A stretch of 64,000 nt of DNA from Lepisosteus oculatus (Eukaryota; Chordata; Actinopteri; Semionotiformes; Lepisosteidae). The stretch covers positions 40,404,975-40,468,974 of the forward strand of contig NC_090709.1 of the NCBI RefSeq assembly GCF_040954835.1. Reading direction: 5' to 3'. A program made the position numbers and the translations under genes. This document shows, piece after piece, positions 10,465 through 23,100 of this stretch. Numbering within the stretch: position 1 is the first letter of the stretch; every line of letters begins with the position of its first letter. The notes under the pieces are model-generated. The model was not told the origin of the DNA and did no database searches. It was given only the letters and a program-made list of their open reading frames with translations.

Positions 10465-11520
10465 TGTCCAGCTCTCACCCAGCTGTGTCTGGAGAGAAGC
10501 CGGGGTATCGGCTTCAACCACAGGGCTGGGCAGCCTGTTCCCCACCCCCACCCCCCTCTGTGTACAGTAGAGCCTCCTGTCCTGACTGGAGGAGCTCACC
10601 CAGCTGTGTCCTGAGAGAAGCCAGGGTATCGGCTTCAACCACAGGGCTGGGCAGCCTGTTCCCCACCCCCACCTCCCTCTGTGTACAGTAGAGCCTCCTG
10701 TCCTGACTGAAGGAGCTCACCCAGCTGTGTCTGGAGAGGAGCCAGGGTATCGGCTTCAACCACAGGGCTGGGCAGCTTGTTCCCCACCCCCACCCCCCTC
10801 TGTGTACAGCAGAGCCTCCTGTCCTGACTGGAGGAGCTCACCCAGCTGTGTCTGGAGAGAAGCCAGGGTATCGGCTTCAACCACAGGGCTGGGCAGCTTG
10901 TTCCCCACCCCCACCCCCCTCTGTGTACAGCAGAGCCTCCTGTCCTGACTGGAGGAGCTCACCCAGCTGTGTCTGGAGAGAAGCCGGGGTATCGGCTTCA
11001 ACCACAGGGCTGGGCAGCCTGTTCCCCACCCCCACCCCCCTCTGTGTACAGTAGAGCCTCCTGTCCTGACTGGAGGAGCTCACCCAGCTGTGTCCTGAGA
11101 GAAGCCAGGGTATCGGCTTCAACCACAGGGCTGGGCAGCCTGTTCCCCACCCCCACCTCCCTCTGTGTACAGTAGAGCCTCCTGTCCTGACTGAAGGAGC
11201 TCACCCAGCTGTGTCTGGAGAGGAGCCAGGGTATCGGCTTCAACCACAGGGCTGGGCAGCTTGTTCCCCACCCCCACCCCCCTCTGTGTACAGCAGAGCC
11301 TCCTGTCCTGACTGGAGGAGCTCACCCAGCTGTGTCTGGAGAGAAGCCAGGGTATCGGCTTCAACCACAGGGCTGGGCAGCTTGTTCCCCACCCCCACCC
11401 CCCTCTGTGTACAGCAGAGCCTCCTGTCCTGACTGGAGGAGCTCACCCAGCTGTGTCTGGAGAGAAGCCAGGGTATCGGCTTCAACCACAGGGCTGGGCA
11501 GCTTGTTCCCCACCCCTACC
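10465..11520 (-). repeat. 121-bp tandem array with a 4-unit higher-order period
   Basis: About nine units of 121 bp. Plus-strand landmarks are CTCACCCAGCTGTGTCTGGA, GGTATCGGCTTCAACCACAG, GGGCTGGGCAGCCTGTTCCC and CTCTGTGTACAGTAGAGCCT. Variant bases repeat every four units (484 bp): the TGTCCTGAGAGAAG unit and the CACCTCCCTC unit recur with that spacing. On the minus strand the unit matches the element seen once at 39,870-40,050 (GGTGGGGAACAAGCTGCCCG), so the array derives from part of it. Confidence 0.93.
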
Positions 11521-11689
11521 ACCCTAAAGACGTAAAGACGTGAGTCTTGTGCTCTTTTCTAAACAGTTTCCTGCAGCTTCCACTTGTGTTTTCTGGTTTG
11601 TATCTCAGTGTTCACCTGCTGGCTTGAGTTTTCAGTGCTTTTGAGGATTTTAATACTCTTATCCGGCCTCTTTTCAGTTCAAAACTAAA

Positions 11690-13410
11690 GAGACTCAGTT
11701 CCTCCAGCCTGTCAGTACGGGACACTTCCTTCAGACTGAAGAGAATCAGTTCCTCCAGCCCATCAGTGTGAGACACCCCCTTCAGACTGAAGAGACTCAG
11801 TTCCCCCAGCCCATCAGTGTGGGACACTCCCTTCAGACTGAAGAGACTCAGTTCCTCCAGCCTGTCAGTGCAGGACACTTCCTTCAGACTGAAGAGACTC
11901 AGTTCCTCCAGCCTGTCAGTGCAGGACACTTCCTTCAGACTGAAGAGACTCAGTTCCCTCAGCCTGTCAGTGTGGGACACTCCCTCCAGACTGAAGAGAC
12001 TCAGTTTCCCCAGTCTGTCAGTGCGGGACACTCCCTTCAGACTGAAGAGACTCAGTTCCTCCAGCCTGTCAGTGCAGGACACTTCCTTCAGACTGAAGAG
12101 ACTCAGTTCCTCCAGCCCATCAGTGTGAGACACCCCCTTCAGACTAACGAGACTCAGTTCCCCCAGCCCATCAGTGTGGGACACTCCCTTCAGACTGAAG
12201 AGACTCAGTTCCTCCAGCCTGTCAGTGCAGGACACTTCCTTCAGACTGAAGAGACTCAGTTCCCTCAGCCTGTCAGTGTGGGAGACTCCCTCCAGACTGA
12301 AGAGACTCAGTTCCTCCAGCCTGTCAGTGCAGGACACTTCCTTCAGACTGAAGAGACTCAGTTCCTCCAGCCTGTCAGTGTGGGACACTCCCTTCAGACT
12401 GAAGAGACTCAGTTCCCTCAGCCTGTCAGTGTGGGAGACTCCCTCCAGACTGAAGAGACTCAGTTCCCCCAGCCTGTCAGTGTGGGACACTCCCTTCAGA
12501 CTGAAGAGACTCAGTTTCCCCAGTCTGTCAGTGCGGGACACTCCCTTCAGACTGAAGAGACTCAGTTCCTCCAGCCTGTCAGTGCAGGACACTTCCTTCA
12601 GACTGAAGAGACTCAGTTCCTCCAGCCCATCAGTGTGAGACACCCCCTTCAGACTAACGAGACTCAGTTCCCCCAGCCCATCAGTGTGGGACACTTCCTT
12701 CAGACTGAAGAGACTCAGTTCCTCCAGCCTGTCAGTGCAGGACACTTCCTTCAGACTGAAGAGACTCAGTTCCCTCAGCCTGTCAGTGTGGGACACTCCC
12801 TTCAGACTGAAGAGACTCAGTTCCTCCAGCCTGTCAGTGCAGGACACTTCCTTCAGACTGAAGAGACTCAGTTCCTCCAGCCTGTCAGTGCAGGACACTT
12901 CCTTCAGACTGAAGAGACTCAGTTCCTCCAGCCCATCAGTGTGAGACACCCCCTTCAGACTAACGAGACTCAGTTCCCCTAGCCTGTCAGTGCGGGACAC
13001 TCCCTTCAGACTGAAGAGACTCAGTTCCTCCAGCCTGTCAGTGCAGGACACTTCCTTCAGACTGAAGAGACTCAGTTCCCCCAGCCTGTCAGTGTGGGAC
13101 ACTCCCTCCAGACTGAAGAGACTCAGTTTCCCCAGTCTGTCAGTGCGGGACACTCCCTTCAGACTGAAGAGACTCAGTTCCTCCAGCCCATCAGTGTGAG
13201 ACACCCCCTTCAGACTAACGAGACTCAGTTCCCCCAGCCCATCAGTGTGGGACACTCCCTTCAGACTGAAGAGACTCAGTTCCTCCAGCCTGTCAGTGCA
13301 GGACACTTCCTTCAGACTGAAGAGACTCAGTTCCCCCAGCCTGTCAGTGTGGGACACTCCCTTCAGACTGAAGAGACTCAGTTCCCTCAGCCTGTCAGTG
13401 TGGGATTGTA
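11690..13410 (-). repeat. 51-bp tandem array, about 34 copies
   Basis: Unit ACTGAAGAGACTCAGTTCCT + CCAGCCTGTCAGTGCAGGAC + ACTTCCTTCAG. 51 is a multiple of three, so frames of 400-580 codons stay open on both strands; I reject these as genes. Blocks recur at about 510 bp (10 units) and about 612 bp (12 units): the variant CAGTTTCCCCAGTCTGTCAG appears near 12,000, 12,510 and 13,125. The single-copy link to the 121-bp array (11,521-11,690) reads like the continuation of the same dispersed element. Confidence 0.94.
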
Positions 13411-15056
13411 GGAGTGTAATGAAGTCCCTGATCTGCGTGGGTTACGAGCGCGGGTGGTCCTTGAATCCGATGGTGTTTGCCGCCCGATGTCCCGACGTCT
13501 GGCGCGTCCGGGTGATGGTATGAGTCACGGAGGCGGGTGAGCTGAACGTGCCGTTTTCAGCCGACAGACCACTCGCCAAGAGGCGACGTGAAAGTGTCGT
13601 GTGTGTGTTTTTTGTTGTTGTTTTTTTGCGCATGCTTCTGAATCTAAACTCTTTTCCCCCGACTTCCCCTGTCCGCGGTCTGCTGGTGTTTCGCCGGCGC
13701 CTCGTGCTTTTGGTTTTGTAAAGAGTTTCCCCCGGTCCCGAGCTGACCGGAACTGACCGGAAGCGAGCGTCTGTTCCTCTGTTACACAGCCGAGACGCCG
13801 AATGGTATCTGGGTGTTTTTTTTTTTTCTTCAGGTCAGGGGTGAGCCAGACAGAACTGGTTGTCGCGGTTTTTCCTAGACTGGGTGGGTTTGTGGTGGTG
13901 GTGGGGGTCGCCTCACAGGTATGGGCGCATTCCTGAGATCCCACCAGCCGATAAACGACCGCTTTCAGCATATTAAGTACACCCCCCGCAGGTGGGATAG
14001 CTAACTTAGCTTGTTCAAGATGAAACAGACCACCTGAACCCGTAACCTGACAGCAGGCTGCGCGTTTGAAGACTGCAGGGCTGGGGACGATACACACGGA
14101 CGATAAGATACCCCCCAGCTGTGAACAGGGGCGCGGAGCAGGCTTTACCGGGAGAAACACCCATCGAAACGGACGCCGAAGCTGACCCGGTGAATGAGTT
14201 ATTTTTGGCGGCGAGGGGCAGCTGATGACTGACAGGGGTTAGAGGGCTCTGGCCTGGATAACGACAGCGGGACGCAAAAATGTCTTAATTGTTTTTCAAA
14301 GTTGTTGTTGTTGTTGTTTTACGGTTGGGAATTCCTCTGGCTGAGAAGTGTCTATTTCTGGATCGGTTTCAATCTTCTGTCTCCTGGTGTTGTATTATTT
14401 GTGGTGTTTAAATAAATATATATATATTGGCGAAAACATGACAGCGGGGAGGTGACGAGGGCAGGAATGATGAGCCCATTTGAGGTGACCCCTGACCCCT
14501 GACCCGTAACCCCACACAGCCTCTGCACTGTTGAGAAACGTCTAGCCGAGGTTGGCTCTTACCGTCATATTGTGACATCGGTACGCGTATAACCTCGTTT
14601 TTTTTGTATTTGACTTTTTGTTTTGTCTTTAAAAAACCAGACAAACTAAACAAACGGAGCTGTGAGTCTTTCGCGTGAAGCAGGTTTTTTTTGTATTGTG
14701 GGGAAGTTTATTTATATACGTTTGCGTGTGTGTGTGTGTGTGTGTGTTGTTTTTGTTCCGAAGAGGAAATTAACGAATTCGCTCGACTCCTTTGCGCTTT
14801 ACGTGACCCGCTACGCCCGTTCGCTGTGTGATTGATGTGAAGATGAAGATGTCTGTCTTTGGCTCGGTATGAGGTTCCCTCTTTGAGCTCCTGCCAGAGC
14901 TTCAGCGCCGACGGAGGAGCAGGTCGGACTGCGTTGATCTCCCGGGTGCGTCACCAGGAGGAATGTTCTTCTGCCCATCCGAGGTAGAAACCGGAACACG
15001 CGTGAGCGGAGACATCGGCACAGGCCAGTAAACGCAAGGGGAAACTATAGGACTTT
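13411..15056. other. Unique noncoding sequence, no gene recognised
   Basis: I see no coding exon. It holds scattered simple runs: T tracts near 13,610 and 13,815, GTT repeats near 14,300, TATATA near 14,420 and GT repeats near 14,725. Confidence 0.6.
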
Positions 15057-15895
15057 CTACAGTCCCAGTCCCGCAGAACAGTCTGTTACAATAGGAGCTC
15101 CAGTCCCAGTCCAGTAGAACAGTCTGTTACAATAGGAGCTCCAGTCCCAGTCCAGTAGACCAGTCTGTTACAATAGGAGCTCCAGTCCCAGTCCAGTAGA
15201 CCAGTCTGTTACAATAGGAGCTCCAGTCCCAGTGCAGTAGAACAGTCTGTTACAATAGGAGCTCCAGTCCCAGTCCAGTAGACCAGTCTGTTACAATAGG
15301 AGCTCCAGTCCCAGTGCAGTAGAACAGTCTGTTACAATAGGAGCTCCAGTCCCAGTGCAGTAGGACAGTCTGTTACAATAGGAGCTCCAGTCCCAGTCCA
15401 GTAGAACAGTCTGTTACAATAGGAGCTCCAGTCCCAGTCCAGTAGACCAGTCTGTTACAATAGGAGCTCCAGTCCCAGTCCAGTAGACCAGTCTGTTACA
15501 ATAGGAGCTCCAGTCCCAGTCCAGTAGAACAGTCTGTTACAATAGGAGCTCCAGTCCCAGTGCAGTAGAACAGTCTGTTACAATAGGAGCTCCAGTCCCA
15601 GTCCAGTAGACCAGTCTGTTACAATAGGAGCTCCAGTCCCAGTGCAGTAGAACAGTCTGTTACAATAGGAGCTCCAGTCCCAGTCCAGTAGACCAGTCTG
15701 TTACAATAGGAGCTCCAGTCCCAGTCCAGTAGAACAGTCTGTTACAATAGGAGCTCCAGTCCCAGTGCAGTAGACCAGTCTGTTACAATAGGAGCTCCAG
15801 TCCCAGTCCAGTAGGACAGTCCTGTTTCAATAGGAGCTCCAGTCCCAGTCCAGTAGGACAGTCCTGTTTCAATAGGAGCTACAGTCCAACAAGAG
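15057..15895 (+). repeat. 41-bp minisatellite, about 20 copies
   Basis: Unit AGTAGAACAGTCTGTTACAA + TAGGAGCTCCAGTCCCAGTC + C. Two alternating variants (AGTAGAACAG/AGTAGACCAG and CAGTCC/CAGTGC) are shuffled along the array. The last copies change to CAGTCCTGTTTCAATAGG. Confidence 0.94.
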
Positions 15896-16145
15896 TCTGT
15901 ACAGGTGTGCATGTACAGTGTGTTTGATACAAGCCTGTACACCAGTTGCACAATATAATGGGAATCAATAAGAAATAAACAGGTTTATTGTGCCTGAGGC
16001 AGAGAGAGAAAACATTTGTCACTCTTCTATCAGCAGGGCAGTGGAATGCAGAACATCACAGGAATTTCAAACCAGTCTGTCTACAGCCTGTTTGTTCCTC
16101 CACCAAGCACAAGAAGGTAAAGATCAACAGATACATACCGGATAC

Positions 16146-16345
16146 ACACTGCACTGAGAGAGAGAGGGGTTCATACACACACACTGACTGGACACTCCAG
16201 TACATGAACACTGCACTGAGAGAGAGAGGGGTTCACACAGACACACTGACTGGACACTCCAGGACATGAACACTGCACTGAGAGAGAGAGGGGTTCACAC
16301 AGACACACTGACTGGACACTCCAGGACATGAACACTGCACTGAGG
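16146..16345 (-). repeat. Short third copy of the 62-bp minisatellite
   Basis: Three to four units in the same orientation as 6,722-7,112 and opposite to the DHX16 intron array. The last units have CCAGGACATG instead of CCAGTACATG. Flanks are unrelated to the other two loci as far as I can see. Confidence 0.9.
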
Positions 16346-16620
16346 TAATACAGAACTTGAGTTGTAGCGCTGCTGCCCTCGTGTGGTGAGGTGAGGGAAC
16401 TGCGCCCTAGCCAGGTCTTCACTTCTCGCTGTGAAATGAACTGTTCTGTGGTCACCAGCCTCCCTGCGGAGATTCATCACGCTGTATCTAGTGAAGTCCG
16501 ATGGCGGTGCGATTCTGATTCTGAATCTAACTATGCCTTACTTGTGCTTAGTACTGTCGTAACTTGCTTATTTTACAGTCCCTGACTTTTAATTATTTAC
16601 TTTGTAACAGATACTTTGTA

Positions 16621-16875
16621 CGCCAGACTCTGCAGACACACACACACTGACCCCTCCAGGACCAGGACTGGACAGCCCTGCTTTAAAGACCCCTGGAGAC
16701 TCTGCAGACACACACACACACTGACCCCTCCAGGACCAGGACTGGACAGCCCTGCAGACTCTGCAGACACACACACACACTGACCCCTCCAGGACCAGGA
16801 CTGGACAGCCCTGCTTTAAAGACCCCTGGAGACTCTGCAGACACACACACACACTGACCCCTCCAGGACCAGTAC
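16621..16875 (+). repeat. Minisatellite of mixed 59/79-bp units
   Basis: About four units of AGACTCTGCAGACACACACA + CACTGACCCCTCCAGGACCA + GGACTGGACAGCCCTGC, with or without an extra TTTAAAGACCCCTGG segment. Confidence 0.88.
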
Positions 16876-17271
16876 AGCTCATTCGTGATCTAGATTCCCG
16901 TCTGGTCTTGTGTAGAAAGACTGGCGGAGGTGCCTTTATAACGAGCTGCCAGCTGGCTTCCTTGTGGGCGTGTTTTCTTGAAATACCCCCCTCTCCCCCC
17001 CCAGCCTCAGACTCGAGTCTCTTGGTGGAAACTTGCCTGGCTGACAATAACCGCGGCCACTGGAAACTCCCCCCTGTGTGAGCGGCTCAGATATCAGAGG
17101 AGGGAGGTGGTGGGGGCGGTGTGGTTTTGCTGAGACTCCGCTCTGGCCAGAGACCACATCCTCCCCTGCAGCTGTAAGCAAGGAAGCCAGGCGAGCTTCA
17201 CCTGCACGCTGGTCAACCTGTGATCACCTCGCAGGTAAACAACAGCAGCAGCAGCAGCTCAGAGCTCTCTG

Positions 17272-17625
17272 CACCCAGGCCAGCTCAGCTCAGCCCAGCC
17301 CAGCCCAGCCCAGCCCAGCCCAGCCCAGCCCAGCCCAGCTCAGTTCAGCCTAGCTCAGCTCAGCTCAGCTCACCTCAGCCAAGCTCAGCTCACCTCAGCC
17401 AAGCTCAGCCAAGCTCAGCCGAGCTCAGCCAAGCTCAGCCCAGCTCAGCCCAGCTCAGCTCAGCCCAGCCCAGCCTAGCTCAGTTCAGCCTAGCTCAGCT
17501 CAGCTCAGCTCAGCTTAGTTTTGCTCGGCTCAGCGCAGCCCAGCTCAGTTCGGCCCAGCTCAGCTCGGCTTAGCTTGGCTTGGCTCGGCACAGCCCAGCC
17601 CAGCTCAGCCCGGCCCAGCCAGGAG
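17272..17625 (-). repeat. CAGCY pentamer array resembling an Ig switch region
   Basis: About 70 tandem pentamers, CAGCC and CAGCT with some AAGCT and CGGCC. On the minus strand this is GGGCT/GAGCT/GAGCC, like the pentamers of mammalian S-mu. It is rich in AGCT, and the minus strand is G-rich. There is no constant-region exon nearby, so the resemblance is compositional. Confidence 0.85.
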
Positions 17626-18243
17626 ATCGTTCCGCGTCGCTGACATCCTCCAGACCAGACGCTTCTTGCACAAGCAGGTGTCTGTTTTGTGTCTCTCTCG
17701 GGTCCGGGCCGGGGGGGGGGCTCTCGCCGCCCATGTTCACCGCGACCTACAAACCCGTGACACGCTCTGGGCGGCCCGTGCAGTGAGGTGCAGCGCAACA
17801 CACCAGCGCGCACAACCACACACACACATCCTCCCCAGCGCCGGCGCGAGACCTGTAAACAAGCACTCCCAGACGTGCGACACAAGGCCGGTCTGCAGTT
17901 TCCAACGACATCCTCGTCGCCATGCTAATAAAACTAATAACAATCACAACAACAACAACAACCACAATCGCATCCACGCCAGCCTGCGTGTATTATCCCA
18001 CCTCTCCGGGCCTCCAGGACGCCGAGAACAGGACGTCCTGCGAACGCACACGACTGCATACACGTTGTTTCGCGGCGCGACAGTTTCGCAACGCGGAACG
18101 CTCCGCGGGCCGGGTCAGGGCGAGTCCGACGCTGTGGCTCCGGCACCGCAGCGAGTCCGAAAAAGGCCCGGGAGAAAAAGGGTCCTGGGAGACAGCCCAC
18201 GCGATGACCCCCGGGGGGGGGGGGGGTCGTCCGATCAGGACCA
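17626..18243. other. 3' flank of the minus-strand Ig receptor gene
   Basis: No independent gene is recognised. This should hold the 3' UTR of the receptor, whose stop is at 18,244. It contains a CAA/ACA run near 17,940-17,965. I found no convincing minus-strand AATAAA within it. Confidence 0.4.
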
Positions 18244-20085
18244 TCACATCCTCCGGCGGTGCTCCACCTCCGAGTACAGGGAAGACTCGGCGCGCTGCGG
18301 CGGTTTGCTCCGGGGGCGTTTCGGGCCGCCCTGGATCTGCAGCGTGGCGTAGTTCAGCGCTTCGTCGTCGTCGTCGTCATCCTGGAGGGGAAACAGACAC
18401 GAGCGGCACAGAGTGGGGCTCAGGATTTAAAACACACACACACACACGTTTATCCTCCCTCTGGTGGCACCGGTCACAGGGGCTCTGGGGGTGTGGCCGG
18501 AGGGGCGACGGGTTCGAATCCAGATCGCCTCTGCGCTGCGGCACGCCTGTGTGTGAGGGCGCTCCACCCGGATCGCTGCGCGGAGAGGGAATCCGCCCCA
18601 GGGGTCCTGATCTCTAGACTCTAGCGCCGCGGGAGACAGCGGGCTTACCTGCGCCGTGCCTGCGCCGCGCCTCCTCTCCGCGCTCGCCCGCCCGCCCCCT
18701 GGCTCCCCGGCGCTTCCCGGGCCTGAGGGGGACACGGACCGGGACCGCTCGGTTACCCCACTGCTCCTCCGGTTTGGCCCTGCGGTAGCCGAGCAAGATC
18801 GCCAAATGGGGGAAAAGGGTGGGACCGGAAGGCGTTATGGGGGTGATGGGGTCGGTCCAGTCCGTCACTGGGGTACAGCCCCCCTCTGTCGCTGACATAT
18901 TTACAGCTCACTGTCTCAGGAAGGTGTTATGGAGGTGATTGTCATGGAGGTTGTGATGTTGATGAAGATGGAGGTGATGTTGATGAAGATGGAGGTGATT
19001 GTGATGGATGTTGATGTTGATGAAGATGGAGGTGATGATGAAGATGGAGGTGATTGTCATGGAGGTCGTGATGTTGATGAAGATGGAGGTGACTGTGATG
19101 AAGGTGGTGATGGTGATGATGGAGGTGATTGTCATGGAGGTTGTGATGTTGATGAAGATGGAGGTGATTGTGATGGGGGTGGTGATGATGAAGATGGAGG
19201 TGATTGTGATGAAGGTGGAGATGATGATGACAACGAAGATGATGTAATGGAGGTGATTGTGATGAAGGTGGTGGTGATGAAGATGATGTAGTGGAGGTGA
19301 TTGTGATGAAGATGCTGGTAATGGCGGTGATGAAGATGATCAGGGCAGCCCTCACCTTTCTGCCGACGGCACCAGTAGACCCAGGCGGACGACCCCAGGA
19401 CCCCCAGCAGAAGGACCGAGGCCAGCAGTGACCAGCACAGCGTGCAGGACCGGTCCACCTCCTCCTCCTCCTCCAGGTCAGTGCTCCTCCCCCCTCCTGA
19501 AGGACACCAGCGCCCAGGATCAGAGCTCAGGTCCGGACAGCGGTACAGCACGGACCCCCCTCCCCCCAGACCCAGGAGCAATCTCCCCCCTCCTGCAGCG
19601 CACGTCCTCAACCACTCGCTGCGCAAAGCCATACACGTCGGCGCTACGAACTTCCCGCACGGTCTGTCAAAGGGTTTTTTTTTTTTTTTTTTTACAGATC
19701 TACCGTCCAGAAACACATTTATGCGTCCGGTCCCTGTTCTTATTATTGACTATGCGTGTGTGTGAGGTGGTGTGCACATCGTGTGTGGTTGTCTGCTGTG
19801 CTGTGCTGTGCTGTGTGTGTGTGTGTCCAGAGCTCAGCGCGGTGAAGAACCCCTCTGTGCGCGAACACAGGGCGGTGAAGTCCCCTACTGCAGATCCTCG
19901 GCACGGCTCTGATCGCCAGAACAAGCACAGAATAGCGCTGGCGTGACAAAACACTCCTACGGGTCCCCTTACAAACACTGTTGGCTTTGCGGTATTCGTA
20001 CCAAATACATTTCCCACTTATGATATTTTTTTTTCCGTTTCCCCCTGGGGGACATGATCTGTGCCCACGTCAAAATAACACTTTT

Positions 20086-20116
<31 letters not shown>

Positions 20117-23100
20117 CAAAAACAGGACGCGCACGACTACAGCTCGCCTTGTCTCCGGCGGGAAAGGCAACTACGGGTTCACCCATTATAGTCAAGACGT
20201 GGAGATGATCGCGGGGATTTTAACCATGTACAATAAATATATATATATATGCTGTTCGTCCATACGCCCCAGAAACGTCACGACTTGTTAAATGACCTCA
20301 CCGCTAAATGTAAAATCGGGGCCGCCGTCTGTAGACTTTTTGGGTTCAAAACTTCCGAGTTCGGGTTAAAAAAAGAAAGTGCAGAAAAGGAGAAATGATT
20401 CGTTCCTACGTTAAATGTTATCGACGAAATAATATGATCGTGTCACGAACTCATTACAAACGTTTGCTGGAGCGATTACCAACGTACCGATGCCCTGGGA
20501 GAATTCAAGGACCGGGTCTGATCTGACAGAGACGCGGGGGAACCTTTCTCCGTCCGCGAAGGCAGGAGGGAGGGCGGTTCGGCACGTCCCCGTTCTCTGA
20601 ACGCCTTCAAACCCAGAGTCCAATCCTGCTTCTTCTGCAGAAGAGCCTCTCCCGACCCGGTTCTGTTCTGTTCTGTCCTCCAACCCTGCTGTATTTAGTA
20701 CCGCCGTGCGCGGTCTCCAACGCGTGTGGTAATTCGTGTTTAATCCCGGCTGTTCTTTTTGTATGAGTTGTTGTTGTAGTGAAGTGATTTATAAAATAAA
20801 GGTACAAGTATTATTTGGAATTACAAGAGTCCATCAGATGCCTCTGCCCCATCCTCGTCGCCAAAATGTGTTGTATATCTTTACACGAAGCAAAGACTGA
20901 CACGGAGGCGGGTGTGGAGCGGTGAGCTATTTATCAAAGTGAAGCTTGTTTGTACAGACCGTTACCCTGCCGATCCGACCCCTCTCTCTCTCTCTCTCTC
21001 TCCAACCAGCTCTCCTCAGCTGTCCCCCAGCTCCCCAGTTCTTCCCGGTTTTCTCCCTCGCTTGTTCTGGCGCCGGGAGACTCCTGCAGCTTCGGAAAAC
21101 GGGATCCGATGGACTCTCACTTGTCATTCCAAATCATACTTATACCTTTCTTTATAGATATAGCTCTCACTGTACGACAGCTGTCGTCCCGTCAAGCGCA
21201 TTGAGAAGCCATCTTTAGATAGAGAGATACTTTATTGATCCCGTGAGCGAAATTGCAGTGCAACAGCAGCTTCACACACACAACACAGCCACAGTGTAAC
21301 GAATGATACAATACTAATAATAGTACAATACAGACAATACAATCAGTACAGTGAGGGTGCACTAAAAGAGCGACTCTCAGTCCGGACACACAAAGAACAA
21401 ACTAGAACAGAACAGCACGCAGAAAAATCGTATCACACATATGAATATAAATATAGATATAGATATAAATGTATTGCACGGGTCCCTGGCATATATTGCA
21501 CAAAATACGGTTGTAAACGGGAAAAGAGAAAGAGAACAGATGTCGCAGTAGATGTGTAGATGCGTTCAGTCCAGAAACAGGTCACTGTCGGTGTTCAAGG
21601 CGCTATATAAAATCATGTTAATGTTATAAAAACACTGTCAATGTTAAAGGCGCGATATAAAATGGTGTTGTGTTTATGATGATTATTTATGAATTAAATA
21701 ATCATAAATTACTGGCGACACGCGGGCGGAGGGACGTCGTGCGCGGATTCGCCGTCACGCCACGGAGACGGAGCTGGACAACTGAGAAGTGAAGAGCCTC
21801 TCCGGGCGCTTTTATCGACCGACTGCCCTCTCTCTCTCTCTCTCCCCCTCACCCCTGAGGAAGACCCCCGCAGCCGAAACGTTGTGTCCTAAATCGAAGT
21901 TTTCAGGAAACCCGTACTTGGTTCCTCGGGCCGCGTTCTGACCTTTGAACCCGGGACGCGGCGAACGCGAGGCAGGGGTGCGATTCGTTTAACAGAACTG
22001 TTGGCCTTGGGGGGGACTTCTGTAAATTGAGCAGCAAACAGGACTCGGGAACATTAATCCGAGCGGGGAGGATTAAAACGCACAGAGAAAGGCGGCTCTG
22101 GGAACGGCCGGTCCAGCGGAATTAATAGATGCACACCGCTCGTTCACTCACACAGCGACCATGAATAAATATGTCGATACCGTAAACGAATCTATCTACT
22201 GAATTCTTATTAATCTACGAATACTGCGTGTGGAATTATTAATGGGCTGGATCAGGCTGAAAGCGGCGTCAAAATGGTAGATCGCTCGCGTACGATTCAT
22301 CGGTCATATTGCTGTTGCTCATGATTTTGGGGGGCGCCGGTTAATTATACCGGTTCGTTTGGCTACGAAACGTGTTTCTTTCGTGCTCCTTTTTCTGCGA
22401 TTTAAGCGTGAGCGCCGGCCGAGACTCCGGGGTTTTAAAATAACATCCAGCCCCGCTCGCCCGCCGTGTACAGGACGCGCTTGTTCGCCACCAGAATAAA
22501 ATCAATACGAGATATTGGGAAATACCGACGTGTGTTCGGTCTCACAAGCTCGTCGTGTCTCCCGGTTCAGGTCGAAATGATCGGCGACCTTTTACAGATT
22601 GCGAACGTTTCGGGACGTTTTCTCTTCTTTCTCTCCTTTTAAAGGGATTTTGAAAACGGATGAATTTAGCGAGTTCATAAAAACCCGGGTCTCGTCCCAG
22701 CTGAGCTCTGGATCGATTCGGCGCATCGATCCCCCCCCGGTGCGTCGACGACCCGATTAGACATTTGTTTCGAGGTCGCGTCGGCTGGAGAGGACACGGG
22801 ACACGGGCCAGTCAGTCCACACACTGAGCACGGGTTGGCGACGGCGGGGGGGTGATTCCTGACCCCACCCTAACTCCCTCTTCTTGGCCCAGCCGAGCGA
22901 ATCGATCGGTGATCGGCCGATCGGAACACGAGAGACGACGGGAGACGCCCGGGAGATCAGGACTCTGGGGACCTCGCCGGGGACGATGCCGACTCGGGCG
23001 TCGGACCCCCTCCGCCATCACCCGCAGGCGTAAAAGCCCCCCCCAAAATTGACCCGTTTCGGTCTTTAAACCCGTCTCTCTCTCTCTCCCTCCCAAACCG

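Noticed and set aside
11612-13357. 581-codon minus-strand and 404-codon plus-strand frames
   Set aside because: The 51-bp unit is divisible by three and lacks stops. The frames are products of the tandem array, open on both strands.
5640-15895. CRISPR-like appearance of regularly repeated units
   Set aside because: Units are contiguous without unique spacers, and the genome is vertebrate.
18463-18521. Possible tRNA-like element with a perfect B box GGTTCGAATCC at 18,511-18,521
   Set aside because: The A box is poor, no cloverleaf is evident, and it lies in an intron of the Ig receptor. Perhaps a SINE remnant, but too weak to annotate.
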